A DNA stretch of 13,087 nt from Clostridia bacterium (GTDB taxonomy: Bacteria; Bacillota; Clostridia; Oscillospirales; Acutalibacteraceae). Below, in pieces: positions 1-6,910 of this stretch. The position numbers and the translations under genes are program-made. The stretch spans positions 1 to 13,087 of the forward strand of contig CAAEVU010000215.1 of NCBI GenBank assembly GCA_900759575.1, given 5' to 3'. The notes beneath the pieces were generated by a model. It was given only the letters and a program-made list of their open reading frames with translations. It was not told the origin of the DNA and made no database searches. The number at the start of each line of letters is the position of its first letter. Position 1 is the stretch's first letter.

Positions 1-119
1 CGATAGCCTCTGAGTGTGAACATCCGGGAAAGACGGGCTTGGACTTCCCGGCGGGCACGGCATTCCTCAAAGAGCAAATCTCGGGTGCCCTCTGGGGTGA
101 TCTTGCTGTACGTTTTCAT
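1..119 (-). CDS. hisZ: ATP phosphoribosyltransferase regulatory subunit HisZ, 5' part only
   Basis: Only the first 39 codons are visible; the gene runs off the left edge. The N-terminus reads MKTYSKITPEGTRDLLFEEC and continues with an arginine-rich helix ending FTLRGY. The TPEGTRDLLFEEC pattern is typical of HisZ, the catalytically inactive paralogue of histidyl-tRNA synthetase that pairs with short-form HisG to make the first enzyme of histidine biosynthesis; true HisS proteins usually start with a PRGT(x)D motif instead. I chose the ATG at 119 because it fits the family N-terminus. An in-frame ATG at 140 would add MGGSSTG, and a stop codon at 147-149 excludes anything longer. Neither start has a well-spaced Shine-Dalgarno (see 165-172). 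The gene has its own promoter and probably heads a his operon, independent of polC upstream. A HisS identity is less likely but cannot be excluded from 39 residues. Confidence 0.8.
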   Translation of the reverse strand, partial: MKTYSKITPEGTRDLLFEECRARREVQARLSRMFTLRGY

Positions 120-164
120 GCCTGTGGATGACCCACCCATTTTTCTTTACAAAAGGGCAGGCTG

Positions 165-172
165 CCTCCTTT
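165..172 (-). promoter_or_regulatory. Strong Shine-Dalgarno, oddly far from hisZ
   Basis: The minus strand reads AAAGGAGG here, a near-perfect anti-16S match. It lies 24 bases before the ATG at 140 and 45 bases before the ATG at 119, both too far for normal use. A CTG at 158-160 is 4 bases downstream and opens a 14-codon frame whose TGA (116-118) overlaps the hisZ ATG at 119 as ATGA. That leader frame would need a rare CTG start and is only a possibility. Confidence 0.5.
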
Positions 173-207
173 CTTACTTTAGCGTGCTAATATGATAATG
201 TAAGAAA
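170..207. repeat. 8-bp inverted repeat bracketing the hisZ -10 and start site
   Basis: TTTCTTAC at 170-177 is the exact reverse complement of GTAAGAAA at 200-207, with 22 bases between. The arms enclose the -10 box and the 179-190 palindrome but are not concentric with it. The right arm is upstream of the predicted start site, so both arms cannot be in the hisZ mRNA. It would have to act as DNA, or as RNA only on transcripts reading through from polC. No U-tract follows, so it is not an intrinsic terminator. Confidence 0.4.
179..190. promoter_or_regulatory. Operator-like palindrome over the hisZ start site
   Basis: TTAGCGTGCTAA is a perfect inverted repeat (TTAGC arms, 2-base centre). It lies immediately downstream of the -10 box and covers the predicted transcription start, where a bound repressor would block initiation. 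The regulator is unknown. A TrpR-superfamily histidine regulator (YerC/HisR) has been proposed in Firmicutes by comparative genomics, but I cannot confirm that its motif matches this one. Confidence 0.55.
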
Positions 208-220
208 TTGATTTTGTCAA
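192..220 (-). promoter_or_regulatory. Sigma-A promoter for hisZ
   Basis: On the minus strand TTGACA (215-220, perfect -35) is followed by a 17-base spacer and TATCAT (192-197, five of six matches to TATAAT). The -35 begins 3 bases after the polC stop codon. Transcription should start near 184-186, giving a leader of about 45-65 bases before hisZ. This is the strongest promoter match in the window and indicates that hisZ and what follows form a separate transcription unit. Confidence 0.82.
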
Positions 221-223
221 GCC

Positions 224-3200
224 TTAAAACAGAGTTGTTTGACTGCTTTCCGGCAAACCGGCCAAGGCGCCCGCTTCCCGCAACGTATCGATCACCGCGG
301 AGGACACTTTGGAGCGGGCCTGCAAATCGTCGATGGAGATATATTCCCCGCCTGTATCCCGGGCTTCCCGCAAGCTGAACGCAGCGGCTTCCCCTACGCC
401 TGCCAACGAAGAGAAGGGCAAGCGTATCTCTCCATCTTCCACCACAAATTTCTTGGCTTCGGAGCGGTACAGATCCACCGGGCGCAGTTTGATCCCCCGG
501 GCCAACATTTCATTGACCACTTGGAGGGAATCGAATTCGCCTTCCTCTTTCTGAGAAGCCTCCCGGTTTTTGATTTTGATATCCAGGTCTTTCATTTTCC
601 GGAAGACTGCTTCCCGGCCTTTTACTGCGGTAACGCCGTCAAAATCGTCACTGCGCACCGTAAAGTAAGCCGCGTAATACTCCAGCGGACGGTGGACTTT
701 ATACCATCCCAGACGCAGGGCCGCGATCATATACGCTGCGGCATGGGCTTTGGGGAACATGTACTTGATCTTGAAACAGGAATCGATATACCACTGGGGC
801 ACATTGTGCTCTTTCATGGCCTGGATATGCTCCTGGGTCAACAGCTTGGTGGCTTTGCCCTTTCGCACGATCTCCATGATTTTAAAGGCCATTTTCGGCT
901 CCAGGCCCTTATTCATCAGGTAGGTCATAATGCTGTCTCGTGTACCGATCACATCGGAAATGGTACACGTGCCGTCCCGGATCAGGTCCTGGGCGTTGCC
1001 CAACCACACATCCGTGCCGTGGGACAATCCGGAAACCTGCAGCAAGTCGGAAAATTTCTTGGGATGGGATTCCTCCAACATGCCTCGCACAAAGTTGGTG
1101 CCCAACTCCGGCAATGTCAACGTACCGGTCTTGATACCGCCCAAGTCCTCCGGAGTCACTCCCAGCGCCGCGGGAGACTCGAACAAGGACATGACTTCCG
1201 GGTCGCTCATGGAAACTTTCATCACAGGGATGCCGGTGTAGTCCTCCACATAGCGGTACGTGGTGGGCACGATGTGTCCCAGTTCGTCCAGCTTGCACAC
1301 ATTGTCGTGGATGGAGTGGAAATCGAAGTGGGTAGTGATATTGTCCGATTTTTGATCGTTGGCCGGGTGCTGCACCGGGCAGAAATCGTAAACCTCCATG
1401 CCTCGGGGGATAACGATCATGCCGCCGGGGTGCTGGCCTGTGGTCCGTTTGATCCCGGTACAGCCGTTGGCAAGGCGCTTTTCTTCCGCTTTATGCAGAG
1501 TAATCCCCTTGGTTTCCGCGTATTTCCGCACATAGCCCACGGCGGTCTTATCCGCAACCGTACCGATGGTGCCGGCTTTGAACACGTTTTCACGGCCAAA
1601 CAGCACTTCTGTATAGCGGTGGGCGCTGCTTTGATATTCGCTGGAAAAGTTCAGGTCAATATCAGGGACCTTGTCGCCGTCAAATCCCAGGAAGGTTTCG
1701 AAAGGAATGGTATGACCGTCCCGATCCATGGGTGTGCCGCACTCCGGGCAATCCTTGGGAGGCAGGTCGAAACCGGAATCGATGGAACCGTCGGTAAAGA
1801 ACTCGCTATGTTTGCAGTTGGGGCATACATAGTGGGGCGCCAAGGGATTCACCTCGGAAATACCCGACATACTGGCCACCAGGGAAGAACCCACCGAACC
1901 ACGGGAACCCACCAAATATCCGTGGGCTTCGGAATCCGCCACAAGCTTCTGGGCAGTCATATACAGCACGGAGAATCCATGCTTCACAATGGAGTTTAGC
2001 TCTTTGTCCAAACGCTCCTTGACGATCTGGGGCAAGGGGTCGCCGTACTTCTGCTTGGCCCGCTCCCAGGTAATGGACACCAGCTGCTCCTCAGCGCCAT
2101 CGATGAAGGGCGGGAAATTGCCCATAGGCACCGGCCGGATACAATCGATCATATCTGCGATCTTATTTGGGTTGGTCACCACCACTTCGAAGGCTTTGTC
2201 TTTGCCCAAATACTCAAACTCTTTGAGCATTTCCGGCGTGGTGCGCATATACAGGGGCGCCTGCTGGTCCGCGTCGTCAAAACCCCGGCTGCCCATGATG
2301 ACCCGCCGGTAATCCGCGTCCTTGGGGTCTTTGAAGTGGACGTCACAGGTAGCTACCACCGGCTTATTCAATTTCTCGCCGATCTTTACAATGGTGCGGT
2401 TATATTCCCGCAAGCCCTCTATATCCGTATCTCCATTGCGGACCATAAACATATTGTTTCCCAGGGGTTGGATCTCCAAATAGTCGTAGTAAGAGGCGAT
2501 CTTGCACAGGTTTTCAAAAGGTTCCCCATTCACCATAGCCCGGAACAGCTCACCGGCTTCGCACGCGCTGCCCACCAAAAGCCCTTCCCGGTATTTATTC
2601 AACAGGCTTTTGGGCGTACGGGGAGTGCGGTAGAAATAATCCAAATGGCCGGCGGAAATCAACCGGTACAGGTTCTTCAACCCGGTATTGTTTTTCACCA
2701 GAAGGATCATATGATACGCCCGGAGCTTTTTGGGGTCGCCCCCCGCCAAGGCACCGTTGATCTCATCCACCCGCTGGATACCCTGGCCGCTTTGCAGCCG
2801 CTCCAGGAAATTGAGGAAAATATCCCCCAACACCGCAGCGTCGTCCTCTGCCCGGTGATGGTGGAATGGCTTTAATTTCAAGTAATTGGCCACGGAATCC
2901 AGGGTGGCTTTTTTCAAGTCCGGCAGCAAAGACCGGGCCATGGTCACCGTATCGATATAGGTATTGGTAAAAGGCTTCCCATGGCGTTTCAGCGCTGCCC
3001 GGACAAATCCGGCATCAAAGGAGGCGTTGTGGGCCACCAGCACCGCGTCTTCCCCGCAGAACTCAAAAAATTGCCGCAGGGCTTCCTCTTCCTTGGGCGC
3101 GCCCTGGACCATTTCGTTGGTGATGGAGGTGAGCTGGGTGATCTTTTCCGGGATGGGACGCTCCGGGTCCACAAAAATATCAAATCGATCGGTGATCTCC

Positions 3201-4570
3201 CCTTCATGGATGCGCACGGCGCCAATTTCCGTGATCCGATCATTCTGAGCACTGAGGCCGGTGGTTTCCAGGTCAAAACAGATAAAATCCCCGGTAAGAG
3301 GCTGCTGGCTCTCCCCTGCCACAGCAGGCACCAAATCGTTGACAAAATAGGCTTCCGTACCATAAAGGACCTTAAAGTCCGAACCACTCTTGCGGATCTC
3401 TTCCACTGCGTTCATGGCTTCGGGGAACGCCTGGGCCACACCGTGGTCGGTAATCGCCACGGCTTTTTGCCCCCATTTATGGGCCTGTTTGATCAGATCT
3501 GTGGCGGAACTCATGCCGTCCATATCGGACATATTGGTATGTAAATGCAGCTCCACGCGCTTTTCCAACGCGTCGTCCACCACCTGCACCTGCTCTACGG
3601 TGGCAATGGCACGGGGACGCATCACGTTTTCACGGTCATAGCTGTCATAGGTAACCGCTCCACGCACCAGAATGCTCATGCCGGACTTCAATTTATCCAG
3701 CCCCTGGCAATCCTGGGCGTCCTGAATCACTTTCAAGGTGATGGAACCGGTGTAATCCGTAATGTCGATGGAATAGATCTTCCGAGACTTATCCCGGGTC
3801 TCCTTGCTTTCCAGGGAGAAAATTTCACCCCACACCACGATGTTTCCCAAATCCACAGTTGATTCATGCAAGGGCGTGAGTTGCCCACGAGGGATGGAAC
3901 CGATCACCGGCTTGGCGGTTTGGGGAATAATGGTGGGCAACAGATGTTCTTCGTCCCGGATATTGACATGACGGCGGCTGGCCTGCTCCTTCAAAGACTC
4001 CTCATACTCTTCCATTTCCCGGACCGCCGCTTCCCGCTCTTTGCGAACCTGCTCGTTCCGGGCTTTTTCCACCAGAACTCCTTCTCCCGCCTTCACGGAA
4101 AGCCTGCCCACAAATTCCACGGAGCAACTTACGTCAAACCATTCTTTGATCAGGTTTCTCAATTTTGCGTCCGTGTTCCGAGCTGCCAGCAATTCATAGC
4201 CCCCATGGGCCAGATGAATGGACAATTTCCCGTCCTGATACACAGACTGTGCCTGGTTAAAGGTGCCGTTTAGCGTGGCGTCCCGCTCTTTCAGCGCCGC
4301 TACCAGGGAGGAAACACACTTCTCGGAAAAAAGCTCGCTGGGAAACTGGGGCAAAATCCGCACAGCATTCAAGCCGAAGGCCGGACCTTCCAGCACATGC
4401 TCCAGCTTTTTCAGCTCTCCATACTCCACCAGCCGAGGAAACCGGACCATCATCTCCACCGAACGTTCAGAACGGTTTACCGTGATTTGCAAAATCTCCC
4501 CGTCACGCAGATTTTGGGAAAAGCTCTCCCCATTGATCTCTTTTTGAAAAAAATCACCCAGTATATTCAA
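224..4570 (-). CDS. polC: DNA polymerase III alpha subunit, Gram-positive PolC type
   Basis: The main chromosomal replicase of low-GC Gram-positives, with built-in 3'-5' proofreading. At 1448 residues it matches the family's usual length. Visible in order: an N-terminal domain with a charged helical linker (about 168-200); an OB fold (about 243-330); a PHP domain beginning HLHT (342-345) and ITDHG; an inserted DEDDh exonuclease (about 427-590) with D433, E435, D519, H572 and D577; the rest of PHP; then the polymerase core with GYLVGSRGSVGSSLV (884-898), a zinc site C916/C919/C941/C944, catalytic PDIDLNFS (D970, D972) and the third aspartate D1095 in KLDELGH. The last five residues, QTTLF, are a textbook beta-clamp-binding peptide. 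The start is TTG at 4570; a stop at 4586-4588 excludes a longer frame and the next ATG (codon 40) would delete conserved sequence. It is last in its operon, 97 bases after ispG. All catalytic residues are present. Confidence 0.98.
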   Translation of the reverse strand: MNILGDFFQKEINGESFSQNLRDGEILQITVNRSERSVEMMVRFPRLVEYGELKKLEHVLEGPAFGLNAVRILPQFPSELFSEKCVSSLVAALKERDATLNGTFNQAQSVYQDGKLSIHLAHGGYELLAARNTDAKLRNLIKEWFDVSCSVEFVGRLSVKAGEGVLVEKARNEQVRKEREAAVREMEEYEESLKEQASRRHVNIRDEEHLLPTIIPQTAKPVIGSIPRGQLTPLHESTVDLGNIVVWGEIFSLESKETRDKSRKIYSIDITDYTGSITLKVIQDAQDCQGLDKLKSGMSILVRGAVTYDSYDRENVMRPRAIATVEQVQVVDDALEKRVELHLHTNMSDMDGMSSATDLIKQAHKWGQKAVAITDHGVAQAFPEAMNAVEEIRKSGSDFKVLYGTEAYFVNDLVPAVAGESQQPLTGDFICFDLETTGLSAQNDRITEIGAVRIHEGEITDRFDIFVDPERPIPEKITQLTSITNEMVQGAPKEEEALRQFFEFCGEDAVLVAHNASFDAGFVRAALKRHGKPFTNTYIDTVTMARSLLPDLKKATLDSVANYLKLKPFHHHRAEDDAAVLGDIFLNFLERLQSGQGIQRVDEINGALAGGDPKKLRAYHMILLVKNNTGLKNLYRLISAGHLDYFYRTPRTPKSLLNKYREGLLVGSACEAGELFRAMVNGEPFENLCKIASYYDYLEIQPLGNNMFMVRNGDTDIEGLREYNRTIVKIGEKLNKPVVATCDVHFKDPKDADYRRVIMGSRGFDDADQQAPLYMRTTPEMLKEFEYLGKDKAFEVVVTNPNKIADMIDCIRPVPMGNFPPFIDGAEEQLVSITWERAKQKYGDPLPQIVKERLDKELNSIVKHGFSVLYMTAQKLVADSEAHGYLVGSRGSVGSSLVASMSGISEVNPLAPHYVCPNCKHSEFFTDGSIDSGFDLPPKDCPECGTPMDRDGHTIPFETFLGFDGDKVPDIDLNFSSEYQSSAHRYTEVLFGRENVFKAGTIGTVADKTAVGYVRKYAETKGITLHKAEEKRLANGCTGIKRTTGQHPGGMIVIPRGMEVYDFCPVQHPANDQKSDNITTHFDFHSIHDNVCKLDELGHIVPTTYRYVEDYTGIPVMKVSMSDPEVMSLFESPAALGVTPEDLGGIKTGTLTLPELGTNFVRGMLEESHPKKFSDLLQVSGLSHGTDVWLGNAQDLIRDGTCTISDVIGTRDSIMTYLMNKGLEPKMAFKIMEIVRKGKATKLLTQEHIQAMKEHNVPQWYIDSCFKIKYMFPKAHAAAYMIAALRLGWYKVHRPLEYYAAYFTVRSDDFDGVTAVKGREAVFRKMKDLDIKIKNREASQKEEGEFDSLQVVNEMLARGIKLRPVDLYRSEAKKFVVEDGEIRLPFSSLAGVGEAAAFSLREARDTGGEYISIDDLQARSKVSSAVIDTLREAGALAGLPESSQTTLF

Positions 4571-4573
4571 CGT

Positions 4574-4578
4574 CTCCC
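4574..4578 (-). promoter_or_regulatory. Closely spaced ribosome binding site of polC
   Basis: The minus strand reads GGGAG followed by only ACG before the TTG start of polC. Three bases is tighter than the usual 5-9, which together with TTG suggests modest translation initiation. No other in-frame start has a better site. Confidence 0.5.
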
Positions 4579-4667
4579 AGACCCCTTATCTCGTATCGTT
4601 CTATGTTTCTCTCTCAAGGGAATTCCTTTTCTGCGAAGCTCTTTCCCCAGGAAACCGGCCTCTTCTC

Positions 4668-5717
4668 TCAGGGAAGTTTCTCCACCTCTTCCAAAAGGGC
4701 CGCCAGAAGTTGGTCTTCCGGCACTTTTCGGATGATCTGTCCCTTTTTAAAGAGGAGGCCTTCTCCGTCGCCGCCTGCAACGCCCAAGTCTGCTTCCCTG
4801 GCTTCTCCAGGCCCATTGACCGCGCATCCCATCACCGCCACGGTGATATTTTTCTGGCAATCTTTCAAAGCTTCTTCCACCCGGTTAGCAAGGCCGATCA
4901 AGTCGATGCGGGTACGGCCACAAGTGGGACAGGACACAAACCGCACCCCGCCTTTTAAGTCCAAGGCTCGGAGAATATCCTGCCCCGCCTGGATTTCTTC
5001 CACCGGGTCCGCGGTCAGAGACACCCGAATGGTGTCCCCAATACCTCTTTGAAGCAAGCTTCCAATGCCGATGGCGGATTTCACCAAGCCCATCCGGGCG
5101 GTTCCCGCCTCTGTAACACCTAAGTGCAGCGGATAGGGGCAGCGTTCTGCCATCAGCTCATAGGCCCGGATGGTGCTGTCCACAGAAGAAGCTTTTAAGG
5201 AGATCACAATATCTGTAAAATCGAATTTTTCCAGCAATGCCACGTGGTACATGGCGCTTTCGCACAGCGCTTCCGGTGTGGGCGCGCCATATTTTGCCAG
5301 GATATGTTTTTCCAACGAGCCAGAATTGACGCCGATACGAATGGGAATCCCATGGATACGGCAAGCGTCCGCCACGGCTTTCACACGGGAATCTTCCCCA
5401 ATATTGCCGGGATTGATCCGGATCTTATCGATTCCGGCCGCCACCGCTTCCAAAGCCAGTTTATAATCAAAATGGATATCCGCCACCAGGGGGATATGGA
5501 TCTGCTTTTTGATGGCAGGGATCAGCGCAACGGCCTCTTTATTGGGGATCGCCGCCCGAAGGATCTGGCACCCTGCCTGCTCCAAACGCACTGCCTGGGC
5601 CACGCTTCCCGGAATATCCGTAGAAGGCACATTCAACATGGACTGCACCGTCACCGGAGCTCCGCCGCCGATAGCCACGCCTCCCGCCATCACCTGTTTT
5701 GACTTTCTGCGTTCCAT
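4668..5717 (-). CDS. ispG: 4-hydroxy-3-methylbut-2-en-1-yl diphosphate synthase IspG (GcpE)
   Basis: Penultimate enzyme of the MEP pathway: a [4Fe-4S] protein that reductively converts MEcPP to HMBPP. The N-terminal TIM barrel shows VTVQSML, GCQILRAAIPNKEA, ADIHFDYKLAL and INPGNIG. The C-terminal cluster domain carries the ligands C263 and C266 (SCPTCGR), C298 (MGCAVNGPGEA) and E305, matching C270/C273/C305/E312 of E. coli. The frame stays open back to 5813, but I start at the ATG at 5717: it has AAAGGGG 7 bases upstream, gives 349 residues as usual for the family, and avoids overlap with rseP and with the terminator-like hairpin at 5746-5778. It works downstream of dxr in this same cluster and feeds uppS indirectly. 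The stop is 97 bases before polC; that gap has only weak 4-5 bp hairpins and no convincing promoter. Confidence 0.97.
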   Translation of the reverse strand: MERRKSKQVMAGGVAIGGGAPVTVQSMLNVPSTDIPGSVAQAVRLEQAGCQILRAAIPNKEAVALIPAIKKQIHIPLVADIHFDYKLALEAVAAGIDKIRINPGNIGEDSRVKAVADACRIHGIPIRIGVNSGSLEKHILAKYGAPTPEALCESAMYHVALLEKFDFTDIVISLKASSVDSTIRAYELMAERCPYPLHLGVTEAGTARMGLVKSAIGIGSLLQRGIGDTIRVSLTADPVEEIQAGQDILRALDLKGGVRFVSCPTCGRTRIDLIGLANRVEEALKDCQKNITVAVMGCAVNGPGEAREADLGVAGGDGEGLLFKKGQIIRKVPEDQLLAALLEEVEKLP

Positions 5718-5745
5718 AAGGTTTCCCCTTTCCGTGTTTCCATTC

Positions 5746-5778
5746 AAAAAGGGAGGCCCGATCCTGCGGGCCCCTCTC
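5746..5778 (-). terminator. Intrinsic terminator-like hairpin between rseP and ispG
   Basis: In the transcript a G-rich left arm (positions 5778-5767, GAGAGGGGCCCG) pairs with the right arm (5760-5751, CGGGCCTCCC) around the loop CAGGAT. The pairs are eight in a row including one G-U, then one mismatch and a few outer pairs. A run of five U (5750-5746) follows directly. It starts 12 bases after the rseP stop. Only 28 bases separate the U-run from the ispG ATG, too few for a complete promoter, so it may act as a partial terminator or attenuator. Confidence 0.72.
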
Positions 5779-5790
5779 TGCGTTTTCTTT

Positions 5791-6858
5791 CTATCCTTGT
5801 ACGATCCGGACAATATCGTTAAAGGCGATAACCACCATCAAGCCGATCAACAGCACAAATCCGGTAGCATGCACATAGCCTTCATATTTGGCCGGCACGG
5901 GATGACGCGTCACGCCCTCCCAAATCAAAAACAGCAGCCGTCCGCCGTCCAACGCGGGCAGAGGCAGCAGGTTCACAATTCCCAGGTTCACGGTGATCAT
6001 GACGATCATCAGCAGAATGTTCAACACCGCCTGGCCAAATCCTTGTGCAAGGCCGGCGCTGGCTGCCTGACCAATCGCCTGGGCTGTACCGATGGGCCCG
6101 GCTACGTCATTGAGCCCAAACCGCCCTGTGGCCATGCCTTTCAGCGTTTCTACCACCATGCGCGCCATGGAAAACGTATCCGTGGCTGAACGCCGGACCA
6201 ATCCCAAAAACGTGGGTTGTTCCGGTTCCACATAGAAGTCCAAGGACACCATTTGGGTGCCGTCTTCCAACGTCTGGGATTTTAGCGGGAAAGTACCCAA
6301 ATCCACTTTCTCCCCATCCCGGCGTACTTCCATGGAAACCGCACTGGGGTCCGCCATTGCAAGGGCAAAGGACAGGTCGCGATCCGTGTAAATGGCATAC
6401 CCGTCGATCTCCACGATCTGGTCCCCTACCTGAGCGCCTGCGGCTTCCAGAGCAGAACCGTCCGTAAAACTGGCGATCTGGGTGGTGGCAAAAACATTCT
6501 GCTGCCCCAGAACGATCATCATGAAAAAGAATCCCACAATGATGTTGAAGATTCCTCCAGCAGCCACAACCAGAAACCGCTTCCACACAGGCTTGTTGCC
6601 AAACGCCCGGGTATCCTCGCTTTCTTCGTCCTCACCCTCCATGGCGCAGTAGCCGCCTATGGGCAGCAACCGCAGCGCATACTGTGTTTCCCCCTTCTTA
6701 AAGCCAAACAGCTTGGGGCCCATCCCCAAAGCAAATTCATTGACCCGAATCCCCGAAGCTTTCGCCAAAAGAAAATGGCCCAGCTCGTGGAAAAAGATCA
6801 CAAAGCCAAAAAGCAACACACCGATAATGATGAGAAGAGCTACTGTCACAATCTGCAA
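5791..6858 (-). CDS. rseP: RseP/RasP-type site-2 membrane zinc metalloprotease
   Basis: A polytopic membrane protease of the S2P family that cuts substrates within the membrane; in Bacillus RasP processes anti-sigma factors and remnant signal peptides. The 355 residues show the first membrane helix with the zinc motif HELGH (24-28), the conserved GIRVNEFALGMGP and LLPIGGY stretches, a second membrane segment GGIFNIIVGF (101-110), a single PDZ domain (about 122-200), and the third metal ligand in NLLPLPALDGGR (296-307, D304), followed by a C-terminal helix. The start is TTG at 6858, supported by AAGGAG 8 bases upstream and a stop at 6871-6873 that excludes a longer frame. An ATG closer to that Shine-Dalgarno is out of frame. 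It lies 52 bases after dxr, as is usual in Firmicutes. Its substrates cannot be told from sequence. Confidence 0.96.
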   Translation of the reverse strand: MQIVTVALLIIIGVLLFGFVIFFHELGHFLLAKASGIRVNEFALGMGPKLFGFKKGETQYALRLLPIGGYCAMEGEDEESEDTRAFGNKPVWKRFLVVAAGGIFNIIVGFFFMMIVLGQQNVFATTQIASFTDGSALEAAGAQVGDQIVEIDGYAIYTDRDLSFALAMADPSAVSMEVRRDGEKVDLGTFPLKSQTLEDGTQMVSLDFYVEPEQPTFLGLVRRSATDTFSMARMVVETLKGMATGRFGLNDVAGPIGTAQAIGQAASAGLAQGFGQAVLNILLMIVMITVNLGIVNLLPLPALDGGRLLFLIWEGVTRHPVPAKYEGYVHATGFVLLIGLMVVIAFNDIVRIVQG

Positions 6859-6866
6859 ACTATCAT

Positions 6867-6872
6867 CTCCTT
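6867..6872 (-). promoter_or_regulatory. Ribosome binding site that fixes the TTG start of rseP
   Basis: AAGGAG on the minus strand ends 8 bases before the TTG at 6858. No ATG, GTG or other usable codon precedes TTG in frame, so this well-spaced site settles the start. Confidence 0.75.
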
Positions 6873-6910
6873 ATGAGGAATTTAAGATGTTCTGGCTTTT
6901 CCCTCAAAGC

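Noticed and set aside
239..1999. A 586-codon open frame on the plus strand opposite polC
   Set aside because: It mirrors polC codons, has no recognisable domain or ribosome site, and long antisense frames are expected where TTA, CTA and TCA codons are rare in the real gene.
4571..4667. Possible promoter or terminator in the ispG-polC gap
   Set aside because: TTGAGA resembles a -35 box but no acceptable -10 lies 16-18 bases away; the hairpins (TTTCC/GGAAA, AAGG/CCTT) are only 4-5 bp and lack a U-tract.
5718..5813. Longer ispG start at 5813 adding 32 residues
   Set aside because: The added segment is basic and non-conserved, overlaps the rseP stop and the terminator hairpin, and lacks a better ribosome site than the ATG at 5717.
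5791..5900. Possible promoter inside the 3' end of rseP for ispG-polC
   Set aside because: TTGATG with GATATT at 18 bases is a poor match and lies within coding sequence; not enough to annotate.
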